Source: Streptomyces sp. NBC_01439 (GTDB taxonomy: Bacteria > Actinomycetota > Actinomycetes > Streptomycetales > Streptomycetaceae). Taken from it: a stretch of DNA of 64,000 bases. This document shows, in pieces, positions 7,520 through 16,843 of this stretch. The DNA is taken from the NCBI RefSeq assembly GCF_036227605.1, contig NZ_CP109487.1, positions 5,495,001-5,559,000 on the forward strand. Reading direction: 5' to 3'. The notes beneath the pieces were generated by a model. The model saw nothing but the letters and a program-made list of their open reading frames with translations, was not told the DNA's origin and searched no databases. How positions within the stretch are numbered: the stretch's first letter is position 1; every line of letters begins with the position of its first letter. Position numbers and translations under genes: made by a program.

Positions 7520-9364
7520 CTACAGGCCTTCTGCGGGCCAGTCGTGGCCGAGGGCCTCGGCGTATTCCCTGCTGCCCCCGCAGAGCGGTGCCCAGATGCG
7601 CGGATTCTGTGCCGCGAGCCGTTCAAGGGCGGCCCGGGCCTGCGATTTCGGCGGTGTGCCGTCGTCCGGGATCCGCCATGTGAACTGCAGCCACGGGTCG
7701 CCCTTGCCCGGTACGCCGGGTTCCGCGCCGGGGGCGTACGTGAAGTGGAGTTCGACGGCGTCTGGTTCGTCCCACGCGGTGAAGGCCGGGCCCGTGCTGC
7801 AGCCCCATGCCGTGAGCAGTTCGGGGCGTTCCCGAAGCCCGTCGGTGATGAGCCGGGCGGTGTCACGTGCCGGCCAGGACCAGCTCCGGTCGTTCTCGGC
7901 CCGTTCAACCTCCGCGTCGTACGCGGCGGCGTCGCACCGGTACGCGGGCGGCTGCCGCTTCCCCTCGACGCCCCGCCAGCCGTCCCACACCACCGTGTCG
8001 CCGTCCCGGTGGATCGTCACGTAGAGGGCGCCGCAGCAGCCTTCGGTGCAGTAGGCCTCGGCGAGCTGGACCTCCCGGGGTTCGGGTCCGGCCCGCAGCC
8101 GCCCGGCGTCGAGCAGGAACTCGGGAGGGTTGCAGCCGCCCGAGGCGAACAGGTCGGGGACCAAAGGCCTGCCGCCGAGCACGATCCGGGTCTCCACCAC
8201 GTTGCGCACGGCCGGGTCGGAGACGACGACCTCGATCTCGAACGTGGCCGGTGCGGCGGGCGGGATGAAGGGGCGGCGTCCGGTGCGGAGCATCCAGCCG
8301 GCCCGGTGGCCACTGGGGTCCGTGCCGGTGCCGGTGCCGGTGCCCGCGGCGGCGGCCGCTGCCTCGTCGGGGACGGCCGCCCAGAGCGGTTCGGCCAGCA
8401 GCCGGCCCAGGGTGGCGATCAGATCGGCCCGCCGGCCCGGCGGCCATGGCAGAACGGCCCCTGCCCCGCTGCGCAGGTCCTGGGCGAGCGAGAGCAGCAG
8501 GGTGTACAAGTCCGCTGACGGGGTGAGGCGATGGGCGCGGGCGACCACGGCCTCGTACACGGGATGCGCCTGTGCGTAGTCGAGGACCTCCGGCCGGTAC
8601 TGGTGCGTGTGGGCCATGGAGAGCAGCAGCCGGCACGCCGCCACGGTCAGGGCGGGGTCCTGCGGGTACTCGGCCAGCAACTGGTCCAGCCGGGCCGCTT
8701 CGGCGATCCGGCGGGGCGGGCCGGGGGGAGTCGGGCCGCCGGTCAGGGCGGCGCGGACCGCCTCGCGGTCCCCGCCCGCCACGGCGTCGCGGAAGGCGTC
8801 GTGGCCGGGTGCCCCGGCTCCGATGCCGAGTTCGAGTTCGGCCGCCGCCGTACGGTCGATCCGGTCGAGGACCGCCACCGCGTCGCGGGAGAACTCCTGC
8901 AGCATGCCGAGGGCCCTGACGGTGGGCGTGTCCGTGGAGTCGCCCAGGTTGCACAGCAGGGCCAGTCCTGCGTGGACCGCCGACGCGTGCGTTCCGTCGC
9001 GGGTCAGCCGGCGGGCCAGGCGTCGGGCCCGCCCGGTGTACCGGTCCTCGGGGACGATTCCGAGGACGATCCGGTGGATGTGTTCCGGCAGGACGGGGAG
9101 TGCGGCCAGCCGTGTGTGGGCGGCTTCGGCCGCGCGGGCGCTGATCGGGTCGGCCAGCAGCGGGGCGAGGGCCTCGGTGACCGCCGCCTCGGCGGCGGCC
9201 GGGCCGAGACGGCCGCGGCGGCTGACGGGCGGGGGGCCGTCGGGCAGCGGGTATCCCCCGGCCGGGACCCGGCCGTCCGGCTCGATGCCGTGCCGGAAGA
9301 GGGCGTAGTCGTACAGGGACGTCGTCCGGGGGTCGAGCGGCTCGCGCTCGTCGCGGACGCTCAT
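7520..9364 (-). CDS. Large hypothetical protein
   Basis: A 614-residue protein I do not recognise. No signal peptide or membrane segment is evident. The first 340 residues are Ala/Leu/Arg-rich and helical, in the style of HEAT-like repeats. A short low-complexity GTGTGTGTD run, encoded by a hexamer repeat, follows. The C-terminal 250 residues look like a globular beta-rich domain with AYCTEGCCGALYV, which has three clustered Cys, and several Trp. It lies 54 bases downstream of the AlkC-like gene on the same strand and may be cotranscribed with it. Codon bias is normal for the region. Confidence 0.7.
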   Translation of the reverse strand: MSVRDEREPLDPRTTSLYDYALFRHGIEPDGRVPAGGYPLPDGPPPVSRRGRLGPAAAEAAVTEALAPLLADPISARAAEAAHTRLAALPVLPEHIHRIVLGIVPEDRYTGRARRLARRLTRDGTHASAVHAGLALLCNLGDSTDTPTVRALGMLQEFSRDAVAVLDRIDRTAAAELELGIGAGAPGHDAFRDAVAGGDREAVRAALTGGPTPPGPPRRIAEAARLDQLLAEYPQDPALTVAACRLLLSMAHTHQYRPEVLDYAQAHPVYEAVVARAHRLTPSADLYTLLLSLAQDLRSGAGAVLPWPPGRRADLIATLGRLLAEPLWAAVPDEAAAAAAGTGTGTGTDPSGHRAGWMLRTGRRPFIPPAAPATFEIEVVVSDPAVRNVVETRIVLGGRPLVPDLFASGGCNPPEFLLDAGRLRAGPEPREVQLAEAYCTEGCCGALYVTIHRDGDTVVWDGWRGVEGKRQPPAYRCDAAAYDAEVERAENDRSWSWPARDTARLITDGLRERPELLTAWGCSTGPAFTAWDEPDAVELHFTYAPGAEPGVPGKGDPWLQFTWRIPDDGTPPKSQARAALERLAAQNPRIWAPLCGGSREYAEALGHDWPAEGL

Positions 9365-9418
9365 CGGGCGGTGTGGGACTCGATTCCGTAGGTCATGCCG
9401 AGAGGGTGCCAGGCGGGA

Positions 9419-10507
9419 TCAGGACGCGTCCAACGAAAATCCGGCCTCGCCGCGGACCCGGCCGTTGATCTGGAGCTGCACCAGGTGCTCGCCGGAGTGG
9501 TAGCGGCGGGTGGTGATGGGCTTGAAGGAGTGGCGCTTGGTGCCGCCGAGGGTTTCGCCGGGGGCCACGGAGCGGGTGACGAGTTTGAACACCTTCGGAG
9601 TGCGGGTGCCGCCCGCCTTCACGTGGTGCACGACGTAGTCGATGACCAACTGCGCCGGGAGCGGCCCGGTGTTGGTGACCGTCCAGTCGAAGACGAGGTA
9701 CTCGCCGACGGCGATCCGCGGGTCGGCGACGACCGGCCCGCTCACGGTGACGGGTACGTCGGGGGAGTGGCCGAGCAGGGTCAGCGCCTCGGGCCGCCCG
9801 GCCTTGATCAGGGTGCGCAGTCCGTGGCGCACGACGCGGTCGGTGGTGGCCTCGGGCTCGGCCAGCCAGCGGGCCGCGGTCTCGACGGCGAGGGCGGGGT
9901 GGTCGCGGCTGATGTCGTTGAGGTGGTTGGAGACGGACCGGCGGACGTACTCGGACCCGTCGCGGTAGAGGGCGTCCAGCACCGGCAGGGCCGGCCGCGG
10001 GTCGGCGACGAAGGCGGGCAGCTGCGGGGCCCACGGCAGCCGGGGCCGGGTGCCTTCGCTGGCGAGGCGGCGTACGTGCGGGTCCGGGTCGGCGGTCCAC
10101 TTCTGTACGACGGCCAGGGCGCGCTCCGGGTCGGCGCGCAGGAAGGGCCGTACGGCGGACTCGGCGGTGAGCCGGGAGGTGAGGTCGTGGAGCAGGTCCA
10201 GCCCGGGTTCGAACGCCTCCAGCCCGCGGACGGCGACGGCCTCGTTGACGGGGAAGGTCATCCAGCCCTCGAAGCCGGGCCGGGCGAGGACGGTGCGCAC
10301 GACGGCCTCGAAGGCGGGCCACGTGTCGGGAAGGTCGTCGAGCACGGCGTCGCGGACGGCGGCGACGCGGCCGCTGAACGTCAGCCCGTCGAGTGCGTCG
10401 GCGCGGGCGTGCAGGGCCGGCGAGGACCGGCGGCCGCCCGCGCGGGCGAGCAGTCGGGCGAGGCTGGTGACGGTGTCCGCGCTGAGCAGTTCATCGGCCG
10501 TGGGCAT
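9419..10507 (-). CDS. AlkC-like DNA alkylation-repair glycosylase with Ig-like C-terminal domain
   Basis: A 362-residue protein. The first 240 residues form HEAT-like repeats; PHVRRLASEGTRPRLPW is characteristic of the AlkC branch of the AlkC/AlkD superfamily of DNA glycosylases that remove alkylated bases without base flipping. From about residue 250 the sequence turns into beta strands (VAVGEYLVFDWTVTNTG-like, then ITTRRYHSGEHLVQLQINGR), matching the immunoglobulin-like extra domain known for AlkC. The ATG at 10507 opens the conserved N-terminus. It probably acts in base-excision repair of N3-alkylated bases. A following hypothetical gene lies 54 bases downstream. Confidence 0.8.
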   Translation of the reverse strand: MPTADELLSADTVTSLARLLARAGGRRSSPALHARADALDGLTFSGRVAAVRDAVLDDLPDTWPAFEAVVRTVLARPGFEGWMTFPVNEAVAVRGLEAFEPGLDLLHDLTSRLTAESAVRPFLRADPERALAVVQKWTADPDPHVRRLASEGTRPRLPWAPQLPAFVADPRPALPVLDALYRDGSEYVRRSVSNHLNDISRDHPALAVETAARWLAEPEATTDRVVRHGLRTLIKAGRPEALTLLGHSPDVPVTVSGPVVADPRIAVGEYLVFDWTVTNTGPLPAQLVIDYVVHHVKAGGTRTPKVFKLVTRSVAPGETLGGTKRHSFKPITTRRYHSGEHLVQLQINGRVRGEAGFSLDAS

Positions 10508-10819
10508 GGGGCCAGTCTCGCCGATGCCGCCCCGGTCCGTCGGGAGGTCCCGGATCCCCTCTCCCGGCCCCGGTTACCGCTGGTCACCGCAAAGTCACGA
10601 CGGAAACTTTGAAAATTCGCAAAACGGACATGGCTGCGGTTTCCGCATGCCGAAAGAGTCCCGGTCGAGCCTGTCGAAGCGTGGGTGCGCGTCAAAGTGA
10701 ACCTTGTATTAAGCGCTCGTGAACTGTCTCGACCTCAAGATTCGAAGGCGTTCGGGGGTGTTGAGTTCCGGACTTCGATCGTCCAGATGTGGAAAACGCA
10801 CCATCTAACGTCCTGACCC
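10508..10819. other. Divergent intergenic region, 312 bases
   Basis: This region separates the AlkC-like gene from the APC permease and must hold both promoters. It is AT-richer around 10600-10740. I see no convincing conserved operator or riboswitch and no good SD close to the permease ATG. Confidence 0.4.
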
Positions 10820-12385
10820 ATGACTCAGCTGGACGTTCGGCCTCAGGCCGGAGACACGGTAAGCGGCGTCGCCGAGGGCGACGTTCGCGGCAAGGGCCTC
10901 GGCAAGGGGTCCGTCGGACTGGTCGGAAGCGCCGTCATCGGCATCTCGACCGTCGCCCCGGTTTACTGCCTGACCTCGACCCTCGGCTCCACCGCCGGCG
11001 AGGTCGGCCTGCAGATGCCCGCGATCTTCCTCGCCGGCTTCCTCCCGATGCTCCTGGTCGCCTTCGCCTACCGCGAGCTCAACAAGGCCATGCCGGACTG
11101 CGGCACCTCCTTCACCTGGACCGTCAAGGCCTTCGGCCCGCGGATCGGCTGGATGTGCGGCTGGGGCCTGGTGATCGCCACGATCATCGTGCTCTCCAAC
11201 CTCGCGGGCGTCGCCACCTCTTACTTCTGGCTGCTGGCCGGCGAGATCACGAACAGTGCGTCGATCGCCGCCCTGGACGACAACAAGCTCGTCCACATCA
11301 CCACCTGCCTCACCCTGATCGCCGTCGCGACCGCCATCAGCTACCGCGGCATGACCGCCACCAAGGGCGTCCAGTACGCCCTCGTCGGCCTCCAGCTCGT
11401 CGTGCTCGCGATCTTCGTCGCCATGGCCTTCCAGAAGGCCTCCGTCGGCACCTTCGACACCGGCCTGGACTTCTCCTGGTCCTGGATGAACCCCTTCGCG
11501 GTCGAGTCCATGGCGGCCTTCACCGCCGGACTCTCGCTCTCGATCTTCATGTACTGGGGCTGGGACGCGTGCCTGGCCACCAACGAGGAGACCACCGGCT
11601 CGACGAAGACCCCCGGCCGCGCCTCGCTCATCGCGATGATCGTCCTGGTCGGCTCCTACCTGGCCACCGGCATCGCCGCCCAGATGGCCGTCGGCGCCGG
11701 CGGCGAGGGCCTCGGCCTCGCCAACGAGGAGACCTCGGGCAACGTCTTCGCCGCCCTCGCCGGCCCCGTCATGGGCCCGGTCCTCGGCATCCTGCTCTTC
11801 GTGGCCGTCCTGGCCTCCGCCGCGGCCTCCCTGCAGACCACCTTCATCCCGGTGGCCCGCACGGTCCTCGCCATGTCGACGTACGAGGCCCTGCCGCCCT
11901 CCTACGCCAAGGTCCACCCGCGCTTCAAGACCCCGGGCCGCGCCACCGTCATGGCGGGCGTCGCGACCGGCGTCTTCTACACGGTGATGACCCTGGTCAG
12001 CGAGAACGTCCTCACCGACACGATCTTCGCGCTCGGCCTGATGATCTGCTTCTACTACTCGCTGACGGCCTTCGCCTGCGCCTGGTACTTCCGCGCCGAG
12101 CTGCGCCGCTCGACCCGCGACCTGTTCTTCAAGGGCGTCTTCCCGATCCTGGGCGGCCTGCTGCTGGCCGCGGTCTTCTTCAAGACCCTGTACGACGCCT
12201 GGGACCCGTCCTACGGCTCCGGCTCCACGCTCCCCGGCCTCGACGTCGGCAACGTCTTCGTCATCGGCGTCGGCCTGCTGGCCCTCGGCCTGGTGATCAT
12301 GTTCGTCACCGAGCGCCGCAGCCCGGCCTTCTTCCGCGGCGAGGTCCTGACGAAGTCCACCCCGTCCCTGGTGGTCGAGGACTGA
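10820..12385 (+). CDS. APC-family amino acid/polyamine permease
   Basis: A 521-residue inner-membrane transporter with about 12 hydrophobic segments. Seen: GLVGSAVIGISTVAPVY (first helix, the unwound substrate-binding helix of the APC fold), FAYRELNKAMPDCGTSFTW, a signature of this branch, and YWGWDACLATNEET in the sixth-helix region. Family members take up amino acids, amines or related compounds. The cytoplasmic N-terminus is 30 residues long. The ATG has no clear SD. The gene is monocistronic and ends at a strong hairpin. The substrate is not identifiable. Confidence 0.88.
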   Translation: MTQLDVRPQAGDTVSGVAEGDVRGKGLGKGSVGLVGSAVIGISTVAPVYCLTSTLGSTAGEVGLQMPAIFLAGFLPMLLVAFAYRELNKAMPDCGTSFTWTVKAFGPRIGWMCGWGLVIATIIVLSNLAGVATSYFWLLAGEITNSASIAALDDNKLVHITTCLTLIAVATAISYRGMTATKGVQYALVGLQLVVLAIFVAMAFQKASVGTFDTGLDFSWSWMNPFAVESMAAFTAGLSLSIFMYWGWDACLATNEETTGSTKTPGRASLIAMIVLVGSYLATGIAAQMAVGAGGEGLGLANEETSGNVFAALAGPVMGPVLGILLFVAVLASAAASLQTTFIPVARTVLAMSTYEALPPSYAKVHPRFKTPGRATVMAGVATGVFYTVMTLVSENVLTDTIFALGLMICFYYSLTAFACAWYFRAELRRSTRDLFFKGVFPILGGLLLAAVFFKTLYDAWDPSYGSGSTLPGLDVGNVFVIGVGLLALGLVIMFVTERRSPAFFRGEVLTKSTPSLVVED

Positions 12386-12418
12386 CCGTCCCCGCGCCCC
12401 ACCCGCTGAGTCATGCCA

Positions 12419-12451
12419 CGGCCCCGGATCGATTCCCCCGATCCGGGGCCG
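12419..12451 (+). terminator. Terminator of the permease gene
   Basis: A 13-bp perfect stem (12419-12431 with 12439-12451) and a seven-base loop lie 33 bases after the permease stop. Confidence 0.85.
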
Positions 12452-12531
12452 CGGGCGCATCCGGGCCGTTCCACGGCGCCAACCCGGGCGCAGGCGGTGA
12501 CCAGGTGTGTGGCGGGGTCGTTGGACGGTGC

Positions 12532-12819
12532 ATGAACGCCTTGAAGCGCACCCTCGCCGCCCTGGTCGTCTCCGGTGGCGCGCTCGCCCTCGTACCCGCC
12601 GCCGCGCACGCCGACGACGCGCCCGACCAGGCTCCCCCGGTCGTCGGCCGGGTCGTGGACATCGTCGATCACCCGAGCCAGGCCGTACAGGACACCAAGA
12701 CCGCGGTGGGCGTGACCGCCCAGGCGGCCGGATCCGCCGGCCAGGCCACGGACTCCTCCCTCAAGAGCGCCGGCACGGCCCTGACCGCCGGCCTCCCCAA
12801 CACCCCGAAGGTCGGGTGA
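12532..12819 (+). CDS. Small secreted protein
   Basis: A 95-residue precursor. It has a Sec signal peptide: NALKR, a hydrophobic core, and AAAHA before the predicted cleavage at DD. The mature part of about 68 residues has no Cys and is Ala/Thr-rich. It resembles the many small exported proteins of streptomycetes with no assigned function. It sits alone between two hairpin-separated units. Confidence 0.6.
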   Translation: MNALKRTLAALVVSGGALALVPAAAHADDAPDQAPPVVGRVVDIVDHPSQAVQDTKTAVGVTAQAAGSAGQATDSSLKSAGTALTAGLPNTPKVG

Positions 12820-12871
12820 CGAACACCGGCTGAGGCCGGGCTCCCGGGCGGCGGCGCTCGTTGAACAGCGC

Positions 12872-13666
12872 ATGATCCTCTGGCTGCTCAACCACCTCAG
12901 CACCTTCGTCATCGCCGTCCTCCTGGTCGGCGGCCTCACCGGCCTCGCCGTCGCCGGGAGCGTGGCCGCCCGCCGCCGCTTCCCGCACCTGGCCGAGGGC
13001 GACCACAACGAGATGGTCGGGGTCGCGCTCGGCATGTTCGGCGCGATCTACGGCATCATCCTCGCCTTCGTCGTCGTCACCCTCTGGACGCAGGTGGAGA
13101 CCACCCAGAACATCGTCGCCAGCGAGGCCACCGACCTGGCGCTCGTCGTCCGCAGCGCCGACGCCTTCCCGCCGGCCGACCGCGACCGGGTGCGGCAGGC
13201 CGTCGGCGCGTACGCGCACGCCGTCGTCGAGGTGCAGTGGCCGCTGATGCGCGACGGGCGGCCGAGCTACGAGGCGACCGCCCCGCAGACCCAAGCCCTC
13301 TACCGGGCGCTCCAGGCCTACGAGCCGCAGGGCACCAGGGCCGAGACCTTCTACGCCGAAGCCGTCACCCGCCTCAACGACGTCGCCGCCCAGCGCCGGG
13401 CCCGCATCACGATGGCCGAGAGCTCGCTGCCGATCCTGCTCCAGGTGCTGGTGTACGGGGGCGCGTTCGTGATCGTCCCGCTCACCTTCCTGTTCGGGCT
13501 GCGCAGCCTGAAGATGCAGCTGCTCTTCGTATCTGCGGTGGCCGGGCTGATCGGCTTCAGCCTGCTCCTGGTGGTGGCACTGGACCGGCCCTTCGCGGGG
13601 GACCTGAGCGTGACCCCGGGGCCCTACAAGGAGGCGGCCCTGGCGCAGTTCTGGGCCGCCGGCTGA
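12872..13666 (+). CDS. DUF4239 (bestrophin-like) membrane protein
   Basis: A 264-residue membrane protein. Two N-terminal helices (residues 5-30 and 50-70, the latter GMFGAIYGIILAFVVV) are followed by a soluble helical middle region and two C-terminal helices (about 185-235). The pattern fits DUF4239, which is related to bestrophin-like channels. The function is unknown. The gene lies 52 bases after the small secreted protein, with a purine-poor SD. Confidence 0.75.
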   Translation: MILWLLNHLSTFVIAVLLVGGLTGLAVAGSVAARRRFPHLAEGDHNEMVGVALGMFGAIYGIILAFVVVTLWTQVETTQNIVASEATDLALVVRSADAFPPADRDRVRQAVGAYAHAVVEVQWPLMRDGRPSYEATAPQTQALYRALQAYEPQGTRAETFYAEAVTRLNDVAAQRRARITMAESSLPILLQVLVYGGAFVIVPLTFLFGLRSLKMQLLFVSAVAGLIGFSLLLVVALDRPFAGDLSVTPGPYKEAALAQFWAAG

Positions 13667-13786
13667 GCGGGCCGCGGACCGTCAAGTCCCGAACTCCAGC
13701 GACGTGACGCGATCCGCTCCCTCGGGCTGACTGGATGCACGGGCTCACCGCCCCGCCCCCGCCTTCGTCTCCCGAGGAGCATTCCC

Positions 13787-14119
13787 ATGGCCGGCAGCCA
13801 CACCCGCATCCGGACCCGGCGTCTCGTCCTGCCCGTGGTCGTGACCGTCCTGGCCGTCCTCGCCGCGACGGGCGCCGGCCTGTACCACGGGGCACGCGGC
13901 GCCCCCGCGACGCCGCGTGCCCCGCACTCGACCGCCCCGGTGTCCCACGACGGTGGCGGCGGCTCGGGCCGCCGCCTGTGGTCGGTGTTCAAGCACCTCT
14001 GGACGAACGTCGGCATGGCCGGGGATACCGCGCACGGGCGCCACAACGCCGACGGGCGGCGTACGCCGACCGCCGTGTCGGTGTACGCCGCCCGGGGGCG
14101 GGACGATGGTGCGGGATGA
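13787..14119 (+). CDS. Small membrane-anchored or secreted hypothetical protein
   Basis: A 110-residue ORF with a good SD (GAGGAG about 7 bases before ATG). Residues 11-32 form one hydrophobic helix preceded by Arg residues, so it is a signal anchor or signal peptide. The rest is Gly/His/Arg-rich and looks disordered. No family is recognised. It may be a real small gene, but the low-complexity tail leaves doubt. Confidence 0.45.
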   Translation: MAGSHTRIRTRRLVLPVVVTVLAVLAATGAGLYHGARGAPATPRAPHSTAPVSHDGGGGSGRRLWSVFKHLWTNVGMAGDTAHGRHNADGRRTPTAVSVYAARGRDDGAG

Positions 14120-14139
14120 GGCCCGCGCACTCATACCGG

Positions 14140-14925
14140 TTACTTCGGGTCGCGGTTGAAGGAGGCCGCCGACCAGCGGTAGCCGAGGACCGCCAGGCCG
14201 ATGGACCAGGCGACCGCCAGCCACCCGTTGTGGCCGATCTCGGTGCCGAGGAGCAGACCGCGCAGGGTTTCGATGGCCGGCGTGAACGGCTGGTACTGGG
14301 CGATCGGCTGGAACCAGCCCGGCATCGCCTCGACCGGGGTGAACGCGCTGGAGATGAGCGGCAGCAGGATCAGCGGCATCGCGCTGTTGCTGGCGGCCTC
14401 GGCGTTCGGGCTGGCCATGCCCATGCCGACGGCGATCCAGGTGAGCGCCAGGGCGAAGAGCGCGATCAGGCCGAACGCGGCCAGCCACTCCAGGGCCGTG
14501 GCACCGGTGGACCGGAAGCCGATGGCGACGGCGACGGCGCCGACCAGGACCACGCTGGCGAGCACCTGCAGGACGCTGCCGACCACGTGCCCGACGAACA
14601 CGGAGCTGCGGTGGATCGCCATGGTGCGGAAGCGGGCGATGATGCCCTCGGACATGTCGGTGGAGACGGACACCGCGGCCCCGATGACGGTGCTGCCGAT
14701 GGTCATCAGCAGGATGCCGGGGACGACGTACGCGATGTAGTCGGCGCGGTCGCCGCCGCCCATGCCGGCGCTCATCACGTCGCCGAAGATGTAGACGAAG
14801 AGCAGCAGCAGCATGACCGGGGTGAGCAGCAGGTTCAGCGTCAGCGACGGGTAGCGCCGGGCGTGCAGGAGGTTGCGGCGCAGCATCGTGGAGCAGTCGC
14901 GCACGGCGAGGGAGAGGGAGCTCAT
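14140..14925 (-). CDS. ABC-2 type export permease (DrrB-like)
   Basis: A 261-residue protein with six hydrophobic segments, the usual size of the ABC-2 permeases of the daunorubicin-resistance type. VVPGILLMTIGSTV and the C-terminal YQPFTPAIETLRGLL are typical of DrrB-like proteins. The open frame runs further upstream, but ATG 14925 overlaps the ATPase stop (ATGA) and has AAGGAG eight bases before it. It is the last gene of the DUF4097-ATPase-permease operon. Hydrophobic drugs or lipids are typical substrates; none can be assigned. Confidence 0.88.
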   Translation of the reverse strand: MSSLSLAVRDCSTMLRRNLLHARRYPSLTLNLLLTPVMLLLLFVYIFGDVMSAGMGGGDRADYIAYVVPGILLMTIGSTVIGAAVSVSTDMSEGIIARFRTMAIHRSSVFVGHVVGSVLQVLASVVLVGAVAVAIGFRSTGATALEWLAAFGLIALFALALTWIAVGMGMASPNAEAASNSAMPLILLPLISSAFTPVEAMPGWFQPIAQYQPFTPAIETLRGLLLGTEIGHNGWLAVAWSIGLAVLGYRWSAASFNRDPK

Positions 14926-15887
14926 CGGACGTTCTCCTTGGACTGGTGGGGGAGGGCGGCGGTCGGGCCGGTGAGGGCGAAGAACACGTCGTCGAGGTCG
15001 GGGGTGTGCACGGTCAGCTCGTCCGCCTCGATGCCCGCGGCCTCCAGCCGGTCGAGGACCGAGCGCAGTGCGCGCTGGCTGCCGTCGCTGGGGATCTGCA
15101 GGGCCAGCGCCTCGTCGTCCCGGGTGACCTCGTGCAGGGCGAGGGCCGCGGACCGGTAGACGGCCGGGTCGGTGAAGCGGAGCCGGACGTGTCCGCCGGG
15201 GATCAGCCGCTTCAGCTCGTCGGCGGTGCCCTGGGCGGCGATCTTGCCGTCGTTGAGCACGGCGATGCGGTCGGCGAGCTGGTCGGCCTCCTCCAGGTAC
15301 TGGGTGGTGAGGAAGACGGTGACGCCGCCCGTGACGAGTTCGCGGATGATCTGCCACATGTTGTGGCGGCTGCGCGGGTCGAGGCCGGTGGTGGGCTCGT
15401 CGAGGAAGATGATCCGCGGGTCGCCGACCAGGGTCATCGCGATGTCGAGGCGGCGCTTCATGCCGCCGGAGTAGCTGGCGGCGGGCTTCTTGGCGGCTTC
15501 GACCAGGTCGAAGCGTTCCAGCAGTTCGCCGGCCACCCGCCGGCCCTCGCTGCGGGAGAGGTGGTGCAGGTCGGCCATGAGGAGCATGTTCTCCTCGCCG
15601 GTGATCAGGCCGTCGACGGCGGAGAACTGGCCGGTGACCCCGATCGAGGCGCGGACGGCCTGCGGGTCGGCGGCCAGGTCGTGGCCGTTGACGTGGACGG
15701 CCCCGGTGCCCGGGTCCGCACCGAGCAGGGTGGAGAGGATCTTGACGGCGGTGGTCTTGCCGGCGCCGTTCGGACCGAGCAGGGCGAAGACCGTGCCGGC
15801 GGGGACCGCCAGGTCGATGCCGTCGAGGACGACCTTGTCGCCGTAGGACTTGCGCAGCCCGTTCGCCGCGATGGCCAGGTTGGTCAT
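14922..15887 (-). CDS. ABC transporter ATP-binding protein (DrrA-like)
   Basis: A 321-residue ATPase. Seen: Walker A GPNGAGKTT near residue 40, the ABC signature YSGGMKRRL, Walker B IIFLDEPTTGLDP, and the H-loop area LTTQYLEEAD. A DrrA-type C-terminal region of about 80 residues follows. The frame is open further upstream, but ATG 15887 starts the conserved domain and has AAGGAG about 10 bases upstream. It pairs with the permease that overlaps it by four bases. Confidence 0.92.
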   Translation of the reverse strand: MTNLAIAANGLRKSYGDKVVLDGIDLAVPAGTVFALLGPNGAGKTTAVKILSTLLGADPGTGAVHVNGHDLAADPQAVRASIGVTGQFSAVDGLITGEENMLLMADLHHLSRSEGRRVAGELLERFDLVEAAKKPAASYSGGMKRRLDIAMTLVGDPRIIFLDEPTTGLDPRSRHNMWQIIRELVTGGVTVFLTTQYLEEADQLADRIAVLNDGKIAAQGTADELKRLIPGGHVRLRFTDPAVYRSAALALHEVTRDDEALALQIPSDGSQRALRSVLDRLEAAGIEADELTVHTPDLDDVFFALTGPTAALPHQSKENVR

Positions 15888-15921
15888 GAGGAGTGGCTCC
15901 TTCGGAAGCGGTGTCTGCGGG

Positions 15922-16596
15922 TCAGTTGCTGCGGGCGGTGATGTCGCCGTAGGAGGTGGTGGCGCGGATGGTGAGGCCGGCGTCGGCGCCGTCGGTGTTG
16001 TTGAGGGCGTTGTGGATGCGGCCGTAGGCGGTGCCGGCGTCGAGGGTGGCGGAGACCCCGCGGGCGGCGCCGATGGTGATGTCGCCCGACTGGGTGGTGA
16101 GTTCGACGGTGCCGGTCTGGGCCTCGGCGATCTGCAGGTCGCCCTTCTGGGTGGTGATCTGTGCGGCGCCGCCCAGGCGTCCCACGGAGACGTCACCGGC
16201 CATCAGGGTGAGGTGGGCGCTCGCGGTTTCGTCGAGCTTGACCGTGCCCTGGGCGCTTTCGAAGGTGACGTCGCCGAGGCGGCCGACGCCGCGGAGTTCA
16301 CCGGCCGCGGTCTTCGCCTCGATGCGGGAGCCGGCGGGCAGCTGGACGGTGATCTCGACCGAACCCGGGTGGTTGCCGAGGACCCGGTTCTTCACCGGTG
16401 CGGCCGCGATCCGCAGCACACCGTCCCGGAACTCGGCCGTGGTCTGCTCGGCGGCCTTCACGTCACGGCCCTTGGAAGCGTCGGCCGGCAGGATCTCGAC
16501 CGTGGTGTCGGCCCGGTCGGCCGCGATGAACCGGATCAGCCCGGCGGGGACGTCCAGAACGGCGGCGATCGGGGCGGCGGTGGCGAACTTCTGCAT
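15922..16596 (-). CDS. DUF4097 beta-strand repeat protein
   Basis: A 224-residue protein made of short repeated beta strands (GDVTFESAQGTVKL, GDVSVGRLGGAAQITTQKGDLQI, SGDITIGAARG and similar), typical of DUF4097 right-handed beta-helix-like adhesin folds. There is no signal peptide or membrane segment. AAGGAG precedes the ATG by seven bases. It is the first gene of the operon with the ABC exporter, 34 bases upstream of the ATPase. DUF4097 genes often accompany exporters and their regulators; the role is unknown. Confidence 0.85.
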   Translation of the reverse strand: MQKFATAAPIAAVLDVPAGLIRFIAADRADTTVEILPADASKGRDVKAAEQTTAEFRDGVLRIAAAPVKNRVLGNHPGSVEITVQLPAGSRIEAKTAAGELRGVGRLGDVTFESAQGTVKLDETASAHLTLMAGDVSVGRLGGAAQITTQKGDLQIAEAQTGTVELTTQSGDITIGAARGVSATLDAGTAYGRIHNALNNTDGADAGLTIRATTSYGDITARSN

Positions 16597-16685
16597 GGTG
16601 CTTCTCCTTCATCAGCGGCTGCGCTCCGTGCGCCCCGCGGTTTCTGATGAACGAAAAGCTACGTTGCGTTCGCAGAACTGGCAAC

Positions 16686-16705
16686 AGATTCATTGCGCTG
16701 AATCT
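16686..16705. promoter_or_regulatory. Palindrome AGATTCA-N6-TGAATCT
   Basis: Seven-base perfect arms lie in the divergent region between the DUF4097 operon and the HTH-MarR regulator. The spacer contains TTGCGC, similar to the TTGCAA core of the neighbouring inverted repeat. Confidence 0.45.
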
Positions 16706-16729
16706 GCATCGCTGCAGGTCAATAGTGGG

Positions 16730-16791
16730 ATTTCATTGCAATGGTTTCGAGCTTAATGCAACGTGTGGCGCGCCGTTCGTTGCAATGAAAT
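16730..16791. promoter_or_regulatory. 12-bp inverted repeat ATTTCATTGCAA ... TTGCAATGAAAT
   Basis: The arms lie at 16730-16741 and 16780-16791, both perfect. A further AATGCAA lies between them at 16755-16761. The right arm overlaps the putative -35 of the regulator. It is a probable operator for autoregulation and control of the divergent export operon. Confidence 0.65.
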
Positions 16792-16809
16792 GGAAGTGAA
16801 CGCTATAGT
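16780..16809 (+). promoter_or_regulatory. Probable promoter of the HTH-MarR regulator
   Basis: TTGCAA (16780-16785) and TATAGT (16804-16809) with an 18-base spacer match the -35 and -10 consensus. The start codon follows at 16844 with AAGGAG at 16832. Confidence 0.6.
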
Positions 16810-16843
16810 GGGGGGGACAGAACGGACCACGAAGGAGACCGCG